A stretch of DNA of 64,000 bases, taken from Planctomycetota bacterium. GTDB lineage: Bacteria > Planctomycetota > Planctomycetia > Pirellulales > Lacipirellulaceae. The stretch lies in contig JAKOXH010000066.1 in the NCBI GenBank assembly GCA_029781135.1, positions 1 through 64,000 on the forward strand, written 5' to 3'. Under the pieces are notes generated by a model. The model did not search any database and had not been told where the DNA came from. It saw nothing but the letters and a program-made list of their open reading frames with translations. The number at the start of each line of letters is the position of its first letter. Within the stretch, counting starts at the first letter, position 1. Below, one piece after another: positions 32,208-39,855 of this stretch. A program made the translations under genes and the position numbers.

Positions 32208-32722
32208 CCGGCGAAGTCGAACGTTACCTGGTTGTGGGCGCCGCGTTGTTCGTGCTGGGTGCGCTCGGTTTCTTCACGCGCCGCAATCTCATTTTGATGG
32301 TGCTTTCGGCCGAACTGATGCTGCACGGCGTATCGCTCACGTTCGTCACGTTTGGCCGAATGCACAACAGCTTTCAGGGCCAGTCGTTCACGATTTTCAT
32401 CCTCACCGTGGCGGCCTGCGAGGCGGGCTTGGCGCTGTCATTGATCCTGGCGCTGTATCAGCGGTCGAAGACGTTGGATATCGACTTCTGGTCGGAGTTG
32501 CGCGAGCCAGGTTTGCCGTCGCCGCGCTTGGCGGAAGAACGGGAAGCTCGCGACCTGGTCGCGCCGCCGCCGCTGGAGTTCCCGCACTTGGCGCCGGCGG
32601 GTCACGTGCCCGATTTGGAAGACGAATTCGGAAAGTTAGTTGATGATGCCCGTAGCCCGACGGCCGATACGCCGCTCGAGCCCCCGGAACCGCGGGAATT
32701 GGTGAAGTCGGTAACGAAATAA
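32204..32722 (+). CDS. nuoK: NADH-quinone oxidoreductase subunit K with C-terminal extension
   Basis: A 172-aa subunit. Residues 1-95 are the usual three-helix NuoK, with the two functional glutamates in LSAELMLH (about 37) and AACEAGLALS (about 73). The remaining 75 residues are Pro/Glu-rich (LAEEREARDLVAPPPLEFPH and onward), hydrophilic and absent from the roughly 100-aa standard protein. They would lie on the cytoplasmic or periplasmic face depending on helix count; three helices starting outside place them inside. It is translationally coupled to nuoJ by an ATGA overlap. Confidence 0.93.
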   Translation: MTGEVERYLVVGAALFVLGALGFFTRRNLILMVLSAELMLHGVSLTFVTFGRMHNSFQGQSFTIFILTVAACEAGLALSLILALYQRSKTLDIDFWSELREPGLPSPRLAEEREARDLVAPPPLEFPHLAPAGHVPDLEDEFGKLVDDARSPTADTPLEPPEPRELVKSVTK

Positions 32723-32752
32723 TTTCAGAGGTTTGTGACATTGGATTTTTAG

Positions 32753-32849
32753 GGGTGCCATGCTCTCGCGAAACAGGAACATGCCCACGCTCGCCTAAAA
32801 CGTACATGTTTCGCGTGAGCATGCTGGCGCGAGCGAGGGCATGCCACCC
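32753..32849. repeat. Palindromic repeat between nuoK and nuoL
   Basis: It starts GGGGTGCCATGCTCTCGCG and ends GAGGGCATGCCACCC, with an inner inverted pair GCGAAACAGGAACATG and CATGTTTCGC. The outer ends match 13763-13850 and resemble the GTGCCA/TGGCAC ends of other elements. Confidence 0.75.
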
Positions 32850-32906
32850 AGGAAAACTAGTGTCACGACCCGCCTATGACGTGGTTAACTGTCGTTTGAA
32901 CGAAGA

Positions 32907-34892
32907 ATGCCCGAGAATATTCAACACTTGGTGATGTGGCTCATTCCGCTCGCGCCGCTGGCGGCCGCGATCGTGACGGCCCTGCTCGGCCCCAAGGGGA
33001 TGCGCGAGAAGAGCCATCTGCCGTGTTGGTTCGGGCTCGCCGTGGCGGTGGTCTGTGCCTACGTGCTCTTGTTCTCGATCGTGCCGGGCGGATTCGGTGA
33101 ACATGAGAGCCAAGCCGTCGTAGCGCCGGGGTACCAGTGGATCGATGTCGGCGGCCTGAACGTGCGCGTCGAACTGCGGGCCGATGCCATGACGGCCATC
33201 ATGCTGTCGATGGTCACGGCCGTGAGTTTGTTGGTGGCGGTATTCGCTGCCGGCTATATGCATGGCGATCCGGGTTACGCGCGGTTCTTTGCCTGTTTTT
33301 CGCTGTTCGTCTTCTCGATGTGCATGTTGGTGCTGTCGTCGAGCTTCCTGCTGTTGTTCGTGTTTTGGGAAGGCGTCGGTTTGTGCAGCTACTTGCTGAT
33401 CGGCTTCTGGTTCCAAAAGCCGAGCGCGGCCGCGGCGGCCAAGAAGGCGTTTGTCGTCAATCGCATCGGCGACTTCGGCTTCCTCATCGGCATCTTTCTG
33501 ATTTGGACAACATTTCGCTCGGTCGATTTTGCGACCGTGCTTGGTGAACCGCAACGATTGGCGGAATTGGCAGCGGCGCAGCCGGGGCGGATCACGGCGA
33601 TTTGCCTGCTGCTGCTTCTGGGGGCGATGGGCAAGAGCGCTCAGTTCCCGCTGCACGTGTGGTTGCCCGACGCGATGGAAGGCCCGACGCCAGTAAGCGC
33701 CCTTATCCACGCCGCCACGATGGTGACGGCCGGCGTGTATGTCGTGGCCCGCTGCACGCCGCTGTTCGTGCACTCGCCGACGGCGCAGGTCGTGGTCTGC
33801 TGCATTGGCGGCGTGACGGCGCTCATCGCGGCACTCATCGCACTCACGCAAGACGATCTCAAGCGCGTCCTGGCGTATTCCACGGTGAGCCAATTAGGCT
33901 ACATGTTCATGGCGCTCGGAGCAGGCACCTTGGCTGCCAGCGACGCGGCCCCAGCGCTCGCGACCACCGCGGCCATGTTCCATCTTTACACGCACGCGTT
34001 CTTCAAAGCTCTGCTTTTCTTGGCGGCCGGAAGCGTGATGCACGCGATGGGCGATGTCATCGATATGAAACGCTTCGGCGGCCTGCGGCGGGCGCTGCCG
34101 ATCACGCACTGGACGTTCCTCGCCGGTGCGGCGGCCCTGGCGGGCGTGCCGCTGCTTTCCGGCTTTTGGAGCAAGGACGAGATTCTGGGCGCGCTCTATA
34201 GCGCCGGCAGCAGCGAAAGCCCGTACCACGGTTATTATTACGCTGTATTCGCAATCGCCGTGTTTATCGCGTTCCTAACGGCGTTCTACACGTTCCGCGC
34301 GTACTTCAAAACGTTCTGGGGCGAAGAGCGGTTCCCCGCGGAGGCCGGTCACCATCCGCACGAAGCGCCGCCCGTCATGGCGTGGCCCCTGCGCGTGCTC
34401 GCGGTGTGTGCGCTCTTCATCGGTGGCTTGGTTGCCCTGAGCGGCTCGTTTGCCGGTTACTTGCATCACACGATTGGCCTGCCGCATGCCGAGGAACCCG
34501 GTTTGCGGTGGGGACTTGTGTTCGTGAGTGTTGCCGTTGTTGTGCTGGGAATTGGCTTAGCGTGGCAGATGTATGTCGCGGCACCGCGGATGCCGAGCAA
34601 GCTGGCGGCAGCATTCCGGCCGCTCTACGCCGCCTCGCTCAACAAACTCTATTTCGATGAAATCTTCTGGGCCATTCTCGTTGCGCCGCTGCGGGGCTTG
34701 GCCTGGCTGGCAGGTTGGTTTGATCGCGTGGTCATCGATTCGATTGTCGATGGCCTCGCGCTCGTGCCGCGTTGGCTCAGCGCGGTGCCCGTAGTTTTCC
34801 AGAACGGCCGGTTGCCGTCGTATGCCCTAGTGATGTGGGCCGGCTTAATTGTGTGCCTTGCGTTGGCCGTAAGGCTGTTTGCAAGTTATTGA
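32907..34892 (+). CDS. nuoL: NADH-quinone oxidoreductase subunit L
   Basis: A 661-aa antiporter-like proton-pumping subunit, the distal part of the membrane arm. The helices include the conserved FWEGVGLCSYLLIGFW, KKAFVVNRIGDFG, and KSAQFPLHVWLPDAMEGPTP with VSALIHAATMVTAGVY. The long lateral helix and last membrane helix are at the C-terminus (from about 560). Length is normal for the family. The stop is seven bases before the nuoM ATG. Confidence 0.96.
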   Translation: MPENIQHLVMWLIPLAPLAAAIVTALLGPKGMREKSHLPCWFGLAVAVVCAYVLLFSIVPGGFGEHESQAVVAPGYQWIDVGGLNVRVELRADAMTAIMLSMVTAVSLLVAVFAAGYMHGDPGYARFFACFSLFVFSMCMLVLSSSFLLLFVFWEGVGLCSYLLIGFWFQKPSAAAAAKKAFVVNRIGDFGFLIGIFLIWTTFRSVDFATVLGEPQRLAELAAAQPGRITAICLLLLLGAMGKSAQFPLHVWLPDAMEGPTPVSALIHAATMVTAGVYVVARCTPLFVHSPTAQVVVCCIGGVTALIAALIALTQDDLKRVLAYSTVSQLGYMFMALGAGTLAASDAAPALATTAAMFHLYTHAFFKALLFLAAGSVMHAMGDVIDMKRFGGLRRALPITHWTFLAGAAALAGVPLLSGFWSKDEILGALYSAGSSESPYHGYYYAVFAIAVFIAFLTAFYTFRAYFKTFWGEERFPAEAGHHPHEAPPVMAWPLRVLAVCALFIGGLVALSGSFAGYLHHTIGLPHAEEPGLRWGLVFVSVAVVVLGIGLAWQMYVAAPRMPSKLAAAFRPLYAASLNKLYFDEIFWAILVAPLRGLAWLAGWFDRVVIDSIVDGLALVPRWLSAVPVVFQNGRLPSYALVMWAGLIVCLALAVRLFASY

Positions 34893-34899
34893 TTTGGTG

Positions 34900-36537
34900 A
34901 TGAACGCGTCGTTGTTATCCATGCTGTTGGTGCCGCTGGTGGCCGCCTTCGTGCTGCTGGCCGGGCGCGGCCTCTTCTCGCAGAGCAGTGCACGGCGGTT
35001 CGCGCTCTTGGCCTCTGTGGCGACGCTGCTCTTGTCGCTCTCGTTTGCCAACGACTTCTTGAAGTTGCCGGTACCCAGCCCGCGCATGTCGCCGGTCGAG
35101 CCAAGGTTCAGCGTGGCCTATCACTGGTTCACGTACGGAACCGCTGCCAAAGACGCAAACGGCGAGACGCCGCTCAAATTCGAATTCCTGTTTGGGGCCG
35201 ATGGCATCACGCTCACGCTGATTCTGCTGACCACGCTGCTCACGGTGTCGGGCGTCTTGATTTCGTGGGAATCGATCCGCGACCGGGCGGCCGGTTTTTA
35301 TGCTTGCCTGCTGCTGCTCGAAGCCGGGTTGATTGGCGTTTTCGCCGCGTTCGACCTGGTGCTGTTCTACGTGTTCTTTGAATTCACGCTGGTGCCGTTG
35401 TTCTTCCTCATCGGCATTTGGGGTGGCCCGCAACGCCGGTATGCCGCGATCAAGTTCTTCTTGTATACATTTGCCGGTAGCGTGGTGACATTGGTCGGTC
35501 TCGTGGCCTTGGTGCTCATCGCATCGTCGGCGGGCGTCGCGGCCCCCACCTCGATGCCGGCCCTCTCGCAATGGATCACCGCCCATCCGCTTCCCAATGA
35601 ATTGCAAATCGCCTTGTTCCTGGCCATCTCGGTTGGCTTCTTGGTCAAGGTGCCGGTCTTCCCGCTCCACACATGGTTGCCGCTGGCGCATACCGAAGCA
35701 CCCACGGCGGGCAGCGTGATGTTGGCCGGCGTGCTACTGAAATTGGGCACGTTCGGCATGTTGCGACTCTGCCTGCCGTTGTTTCCGTACGCCTGCCAAA
35801 CAGTCGGAATTCCGCTCATGGCGTCGCTTGCCGTGGCGGGCATCATTTATGGTTCGCTCTGTGCGCTCGCCCAGCGCGATATCAAAAAACTGGTCGCCTA
35901 CAGCAGCGTGGCCCACCTTGGTTTTTGCCTGCTGGGAATGTTCGCACTCAACGCGGCCGGCATTTCCGGCGGCGTGCTGCAAATGATCAACCACGGCCTT
36001 TCCACCGGTGCGCTATTCTTGCTCGTGGGCATGGTCTACGACCGCTACCACACGCGCATGCTCGATGACCTCGGCGGCTTGGCCAAGCGGCTGCCGCTCA
36101 TCGCGGTGGTGATGGTGTTCATCTCGATGGCCAGCATCGGCCTGCCCGGCCTAAATGGTTTCATCGGCGAAGTGCTGTCGCTCGCCGGCATGTTCCGCCG
36201 CAATCACGTGTATGCGGTGCTCGGCACCACGGGCGTGGTGCTCGGTGCCTGGTACATGCTCACGATGTTGCAAGGCGCGTTTTTCGGTCCATTGCGCGAG
36301 CCCGAGCATGGTGACCAGGCCATTGGCGATATGAATCTACGCGAGTTTGCCGCCGTGGCGCCGATTTGCGTGTTGTGCCTGTGGATTGGCCTGCAGCCGC
36401 AGCCAATCATCAACACGATAAAACCCGATGTCGATGCCGTGGTGGCCGTGCATGAAGCATATTTGCCGGGCAACGAACGCGTAGCGGCAGCACCGCCCAG
36501 AGCGAATGCCCTTATCAATCCGACACCTAACGACTAA
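34900..36537 (+). CDS. nuoM: NADH-quinone oxidoreductase subunit M
   Basis: A 545-aa antiporter-like proton-pumping subunit. The ATG at 34900 (MNASLLSMLLVPLVAAFVLL) follows the nuoL stop by seven bases; a TTG at 34879 would overlap nuoL. Motifs are FYVFFEFTLVPLFFLIGIWGG, KVPVFPLHTWLPLAHTEAPT with AGSVMLAGVLLKLG, and AYSSVAHLGF. The last codons and the stop are inside a tandem array of 7-bp CTAACGA units. Confidence 0.96.
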   Translation: MNASLLSMLLVPLVAAFVLLAGRGLFSQSSARRFALLASVATLLLSLSFANDFLKLPVPSPRMSPVEPRFSVAYHWFTYGTAAKDANGETPLKFEFLFGADGITLTLILLTTLLTVSGVLISWESIRDRAAGFYACLLLLEAGLIGVFAAFDLVLFYVFFEFTLVPLFFLIGIWGGPQRRYAAIKFFLYTFAGSVVTLVGLVALVLIASSAGVAAPTSMPALSQWITAHPLPNELQIALFLAISVGFLVKVPVFPLHTWLPLAHTEAPTAGSVMLAGVLLKLGTFGMLRLCLPLFPYACQTVGIPLMASLAVAGIIYGSLCALAQRDIKKLVAYSSVAHLGFCLLGMFALNAAGISGGVLQMINHGLSTGALFLLVGMVYDRYHTRMLDDLGGLAKRLPLIAVVMVFISMASIGLPGLNGFIGEVLSLAGMFRRNHVYAVLGTTGVVLGAWYMLTMLQGAFFGPLREPEHGDQAIGDMNLREFAAVAPICVLCLWIGLQPQPIINTIKPDVDAVVAVHEAYLPGNERVAAAPPRANALINPTPND

Positions 36538-36568
36538 CGACTAACGACTAACCCCTAACGCCTAACGC
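36527..36568 (+). repeat. Six tandem 7-bp units (CTAACGA) ending nuoM
   Basis: CTAACGA three times, then CTAACCC, CTAACGC, CTAACGC, without interruption. The nuoM TAA is the one in the second unit. Because the period is seven, TAA occurs in all three forward frames. Confidence 0.9.
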
Positions 36569-36585
36569 CCTCAGAGTTATCAACC

Positions 36586-38076
36586 GTGCCCCAAGTCATT
36601 GAACAAATCCGCTCGACCGCGACTCTCATCGTGCCAGAGATCGTCTTGCTGGCGGCGGTGTGCGCGTTGTTTCTGGTCGGGCCGTTCCTGGTGAACGAGG
36701 CGGGCGAGGCCCCGGCTGGCCTGCGCAAGCGTTGGGGCTTTCTCTCGCTGTTCGCCCTGGTCGTGGCGCTGGTCGCCTGGTGCGATGGCGATCACTCCTT
36801 GGTGCAGAACGGGCTGTTCCGCATCGATGGCTTGGTGTGGTACGCCCGCGGCCTATCGCTCATCGCCGGCATTCTGCTGGTGCTGGTGCTGTGGAATCAA
36901 ATCGATGATGTCCATTCGGCGGAAGCCTACGCCTGCCTGCTTTCGATTGTGATGGGGACCAATCTCGTCGCGGCGGCCAACGACTTGATCTCGCTCTTCC
37001 TCGCGCTCGAACTGGTTAGCATTCCGACTTATGTCCTATTGTATCTGGGTAAGCGCGATCGCATCGGCGGCGAGGCGACGCTCAAGTATTTCCTGCTCAG
37101 CATCTTTTCGTCGGCCCTGGTACTGTATGGCATGAGCTGGCTGTACGGCGTGACGGGCACGACGAACTTCACCATGATCCGCGACGCGTTGGTCAACCGC
37201 GCTCCGCACGCGGGCGAAGGGCTGCTGGAAATCTCCTTCGCGCTCATCCTGGCCGGCTTGTGCTTCCGGCTGGCGGCGGTGCCATTCCACTTTTACGCGC
37301 CCGACGTTTTTCAAGGCACGACGGCCTCGAACGCCGCCCTCCTTTCGCTCATCCCCAAAGTGGTTGGCTTCGTCGCGCTCATCCATTTGATTCCACTCAG
37401 CGGTGCCACCGATGGCTGGGAACGCTGGATGCCCGATCATGAGTCGAAGCTGCTGCTGGCGGCCTTGGCCGTAGCCACCATGTTCCTCGGCAATCTCATG
37501 GCGCTGCGGCAATCGCACATCTATCGCCTGATGGCCTACTCGAGCATCGCCCACGCAGGCTACATGCTCATCGGCCTCGTAATTGGCGATACGGCCCCCG
37601 TCGGCGGCCGGGAAGCGATTCTGTTTTACCTGGCCACGTACGGACTCATGACGATTGGTGTTTTCGCGCTGTTGAGCGCTCGCGCCGGCGACGGCCAGCC
37701 ACTCAAGACGGATGCCGACTTGCGTGGCCTCAGCCGCGTGCAACCAATGATTGCGGTCCTCTTGGCCGTTTGCTTGTTCAGCCTCACAGGTTTGCCGCCG
37801 ACGGCCGGCTTCCTCGGCAAGTTGAACCTGTTCCTCACCGCTTGGTCCGATGGCACGCAACTCGGGCATGTGCTCGCGATCTTGATGGCGCTGAATGCGG
37901 CCATCGGGGCATATTACTATCTGCGCTTGGTCGCCCTCATGTTTCTGGAACCGTCCGCAGCGGAACCACAACCGGTCCGCCTCGCATGGGCCCCTTGGCT
38001 GGCCGGCACCGTGTGTGCTGTGGCGTCGATTGCTCTCTTCGTCGCACCGCAGTGGCTGTGGGACAGCATTCCCTGA
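36586..38076 (+). CDS. nuoN: NADH-quinone oxidoreductase subunit N
   Basis: A 496-aa antiporter-like proton-pumping subunit and the last gene of the nuo operon. The start is GTG at 36586 (MPQVIEQIRSTATLIVPEIV). Conserved parts are LFLALELVSIPTYVLLYLGK, GGEATLKYFLLSIFSSALVLYG (in pieces), and AAVPFHFYAPDVFQGTTAS with AYSSIAHAGYML. About 14 helices are visible. No palindrome or terminator-like hairpin was seen directly after it. Confidence 0.96.
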   Translation: MPQVIEQIRSTATLIVPEIVLLAAVCALFLVGPFLVNEAGEAPAGLRKRWGFLSLFALVVALVAWCDGDHSLVQNGLFRIDGLVWYARGLSLIAGILLVLVLWNQIDDVHSAEAYACLLSIVMGTNLVAAANDLISLFLALELVSIPTYVLLYLGKRDRIGGEATLKYFLLSIFSSALVLYGMSWLYGVTGTTNFTMIRDALVNRAPHAGEGLLEISFALILAGLCFRLAAVPFHFYAPDVFQGTTASNAALLSLIPKVVGFVALIHLIPLSGATDGWERWMPDHESKLLLAALAVATMFLGNLMALRQSHIYRLMAYSSIAHAGYMLIGLVIGDTAPVGGREAILFYLATYGLMTIGVFALLSARAGDGQPLKTDADLRGLSRVQPMIAVLLAVCLFSLTGLPPTAGFLGKLNLFLTAWSDGTQLGHVLAILMALNAAIGAYYYLRLVALMFLEPSAAEPQPVRLAWAPWLAGTVCAVASIALFVAPQWLWDSIP

Positions 38077-38124
38077 TCGGTTTAAGGCAAAGCGATTCGT
38101 TCGTGAGTTCTATTTGCCGAAAAT

Positions 38125-38313
38125 CTACGTCCGAGGCGTCCGTAGCAGGCGATAGATAAACAAGGCGGCAATAGGAATGGTGAGTACGACTCGGTGAAAT
38201 GGATACACGGCGAGAAAATACGCGAAGAGTGTCACAATTGCGGCTGCTTGGCTAATCCGCCACGCGCGGTCCTCGTTACGCCTGTCAAGATAATCCAGCA
38301 CTTTCCGAATCAT
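38125..38313 (-). CDS. Small two-helix membrane protein
   Basis: A 62-aa frame on the strand opposite to nuo: MIRKVLDYLDRRNEDRAWRI followed by two hydrophobic helices (AAAIVTLFAYFLAVYPF and VVLTIPIAALFIYRLL) and a basic end. The composition looks like a real small membrane protein rather than a chance frame, and the charge pattern favours both ends in the cytoplasm. No clear Shine-Dalgarno sequence precedes the ATG. No family recognised. It ends 48 bp from nuoN, convergent with it. Confidence 0.5.
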   Translation of the reverse strand: MIRKVLDYLDRRNEDRAWRISQAAAIVTLFAYFLAVYPFHRVVLTIPIAALFIYRLLRTPRT

Positions 38314-38723
38314 AATAGTGCCTATTGAGGTTTCCCGCAGGATTATTGTTACAACCTGTACCGTCGGTCAACCGTTTTCCCGGAATCGCGCAAGTTGCAT
38401 TCCCCAACTATTTCGGGAAGTCGTGTAAAATAGAGACAGTACCTAGTCAAGCCGCGGCCCAGTGGCTGCCAGCCATACTTGCTTCCGCTGGAGTCAATAA
38501 GGCCTTTTTCCGTTGATTTTGCATATTGCCGCTGATTACGGCCCGCTCCAGTGATCCGCGGCAGAACGCTAGTGCTTGGTTTGCGGTCCTCGCGTACAAT
38601 TCGCCGGGAATACCGGTCCCATTTCCTTAGCCAGTCCAACTTGTCAATCGACCCGGGTGAGTCGATTCTGCGCCTTTCTTCCGGGCTGCAATATAGGAAC
38701 GATTAAAGGGCGAAAAGATTCTC
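38314..38723. other. Intergenic region upstream of the exbB gene
   Basis: These 410 bp show no gene, RNA or long palindrome. A TAAAAT at 38425-38430 has no matching -35. The promoter of the exbB-exbD-toroid operon should lie here. Confidence 0.4.
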
Positions 38724-39401
38724 ATGCTAACGTCACTATTTCTTAAACTGACTTACGTGGGGGCCGAATGGGTCCTCTGGATCCTGCTCCTGCTGAGCAT
38801 CATCAGCATCGCGCTGATGGTCGAGCGGTGGCTGTATTTCCTGCGGACCCGCGTCGACACGGAACAACTGGCCGCCGGCTTGGATGAACAACTTCGCGCC
38901 CGTAACTTGCAGGGCGCCTGGCAACTGGTGAAAGACTCCCACACGTATTGCATTGAAACGGCCGTGGTTGCGGCCGGGTTGATCGCCCTGCGCAACGGCG
39001 CCGCGGCGGCGGCCGAAGCCATGCAAAGCGTCAAGGCGCGGATGCGCCCGGCGCTCGATGCGAACCTCTCGATTCTGGCCACGATCGGCAGCAACGCGCC
39101 GTTCGTTGGTTTGTTGGGCACGGTGCTGGGCATCATCAACGCGGCCCACGAACTGACCGGCGATGGCGCCCAGAATAACCCCAATGCGGTGATGTCGGGC
39201 GTGTTCGAGGCACTCGTGGCCACGGCGGTTGGCTTGTTCGTGGCCATTCCCGCGGTCGTGGCGTACAACTTATTTCAGCGGCGCGTGCGGAAGCGCATGG
39301 CCGAAGTCGATTCACTCGCCCATTTGATCCTGGCAACGGCCCGGTCCGATATGCGCACCGCGGCTCCTCCGGCTGTGCCCAGTCCTACGAGGGTTTCCTA
39401 A
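38724..39401 (+). CDS. exbB: ExbB/TolQ/MotA-type proton channel subunit
   Basis: A 225-aa inner membrane protein of the MotA/TolQ/ExbB family. Helix 1 is at 14-36 (AEWVLWILLLLSIISIALMVE); after a cytoplasmic stretch, helices 2 and 3 lie at about 120-142 (NAPFVGLLGTVLGIINAAHE) and 155-183 (ALVATAVGLFVAIPAVVAYN). The conserved GLLGTV and ATAVGLFVAIPA motifs are present. With ExbD it forms a proton-driven motor. The stop codon abuts the exbD start with no gap, so the two are co-translated. The downstream partner is not TonB or TolA but the toroid protein. Confidence 0.92.
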   Translation: MLTSLFLKLTYVGAEWVLWILLLLSIISIALMVERWLYFLRTRVDTEQLAAGLDEQLRARNLQGAWQLVKDSHTYCIETAVVAAGLIALRNGAAAAAEAMQSVKARMRPALDANLSILATIGSNAPFVGLLGTVLGIINAAHELTGDGAQNNPNAVMSGVFEALVATAVGLFVAIPAVVAYNLFQRRVRKRMAEVDSLAHLILATARSDMRTAAPPAVPSPTRVS

Positions 39402-39848
39402 ATGGCTGCCACCATGGCCTCCGGCTATTCGGACGATGACGACGGCTCCTTGAGTGGTATCAATGTGACTCCGCTGGTGGACGTGACGTTGGTGCTGTTG
39501 ATCGTATTCATGATCACCGTGCCGGCGATCGTCGGCAGTGCGCGCGTCAAGGTCGATCTGCCCGAAACGACTGCCGTCGCGGCCGAGTCGGAAAATATCC
39601 CCTTGATCTTTTCCTTGAAGCAAACCAGCGAAGGCAAGTTGGTGCTATATCTCAATGAAAATCCCATCGATGAAGCCGGCGTCCGCAAGATGTTTTCCGG
39701 CGGCGTGAAGCCGAATGCAGAACAGCAGGTCTCGTTGTCGGCCGACAAAGGAATTGAATACGGTCAAGTCATGCGAATAGTTGACTTACTGGAGTCATTA
39801 GGACTCAAGAAGTTGGCGCTCGATACGCGGCACGTGGAGTCGCGGTAA
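39402..39848 (+). CDS. exbD: ExbD/TolR-type proton channel subunit
   Basis: A 148-aa protein with one transmembrane helix near the N-terminus (VTLVLLIVFMITVPAIVG). The essential proton-carrying aspartate is in NVTPLVDVTLVLL (about residue 27). The periplasmic part (from about 50) has the ExbD/TolR fold, with VKVDLPETTAV at the start and GQVMRIVDLLESLGLKKLAL at the end. It begins at the base after the exbB stop and is followed by the toroid gene after seven bases. Confidence 0.93.
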   Translation: MAATMASGYSDDDDGSLSGINVTPLVDVTLVLLIVFMITVPAIVGSARVKVDLPETTAVAAESENIPLIFSLKQTSEGKLVLYLNENPIDEAGVRKMFSGGVKPNAEQQVSLSADKGIEYGQVMRIVDLLESLGLKKLALDTRHVESR

Positions 39849-39855
39849 TTGACCG

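Noticed and set aside
36527..36568. Tandem array considered as a CRISPR
   Set aside because: Units are 7 bp and contiguous, with no spacers; the same holds for the other short-unit arrays.
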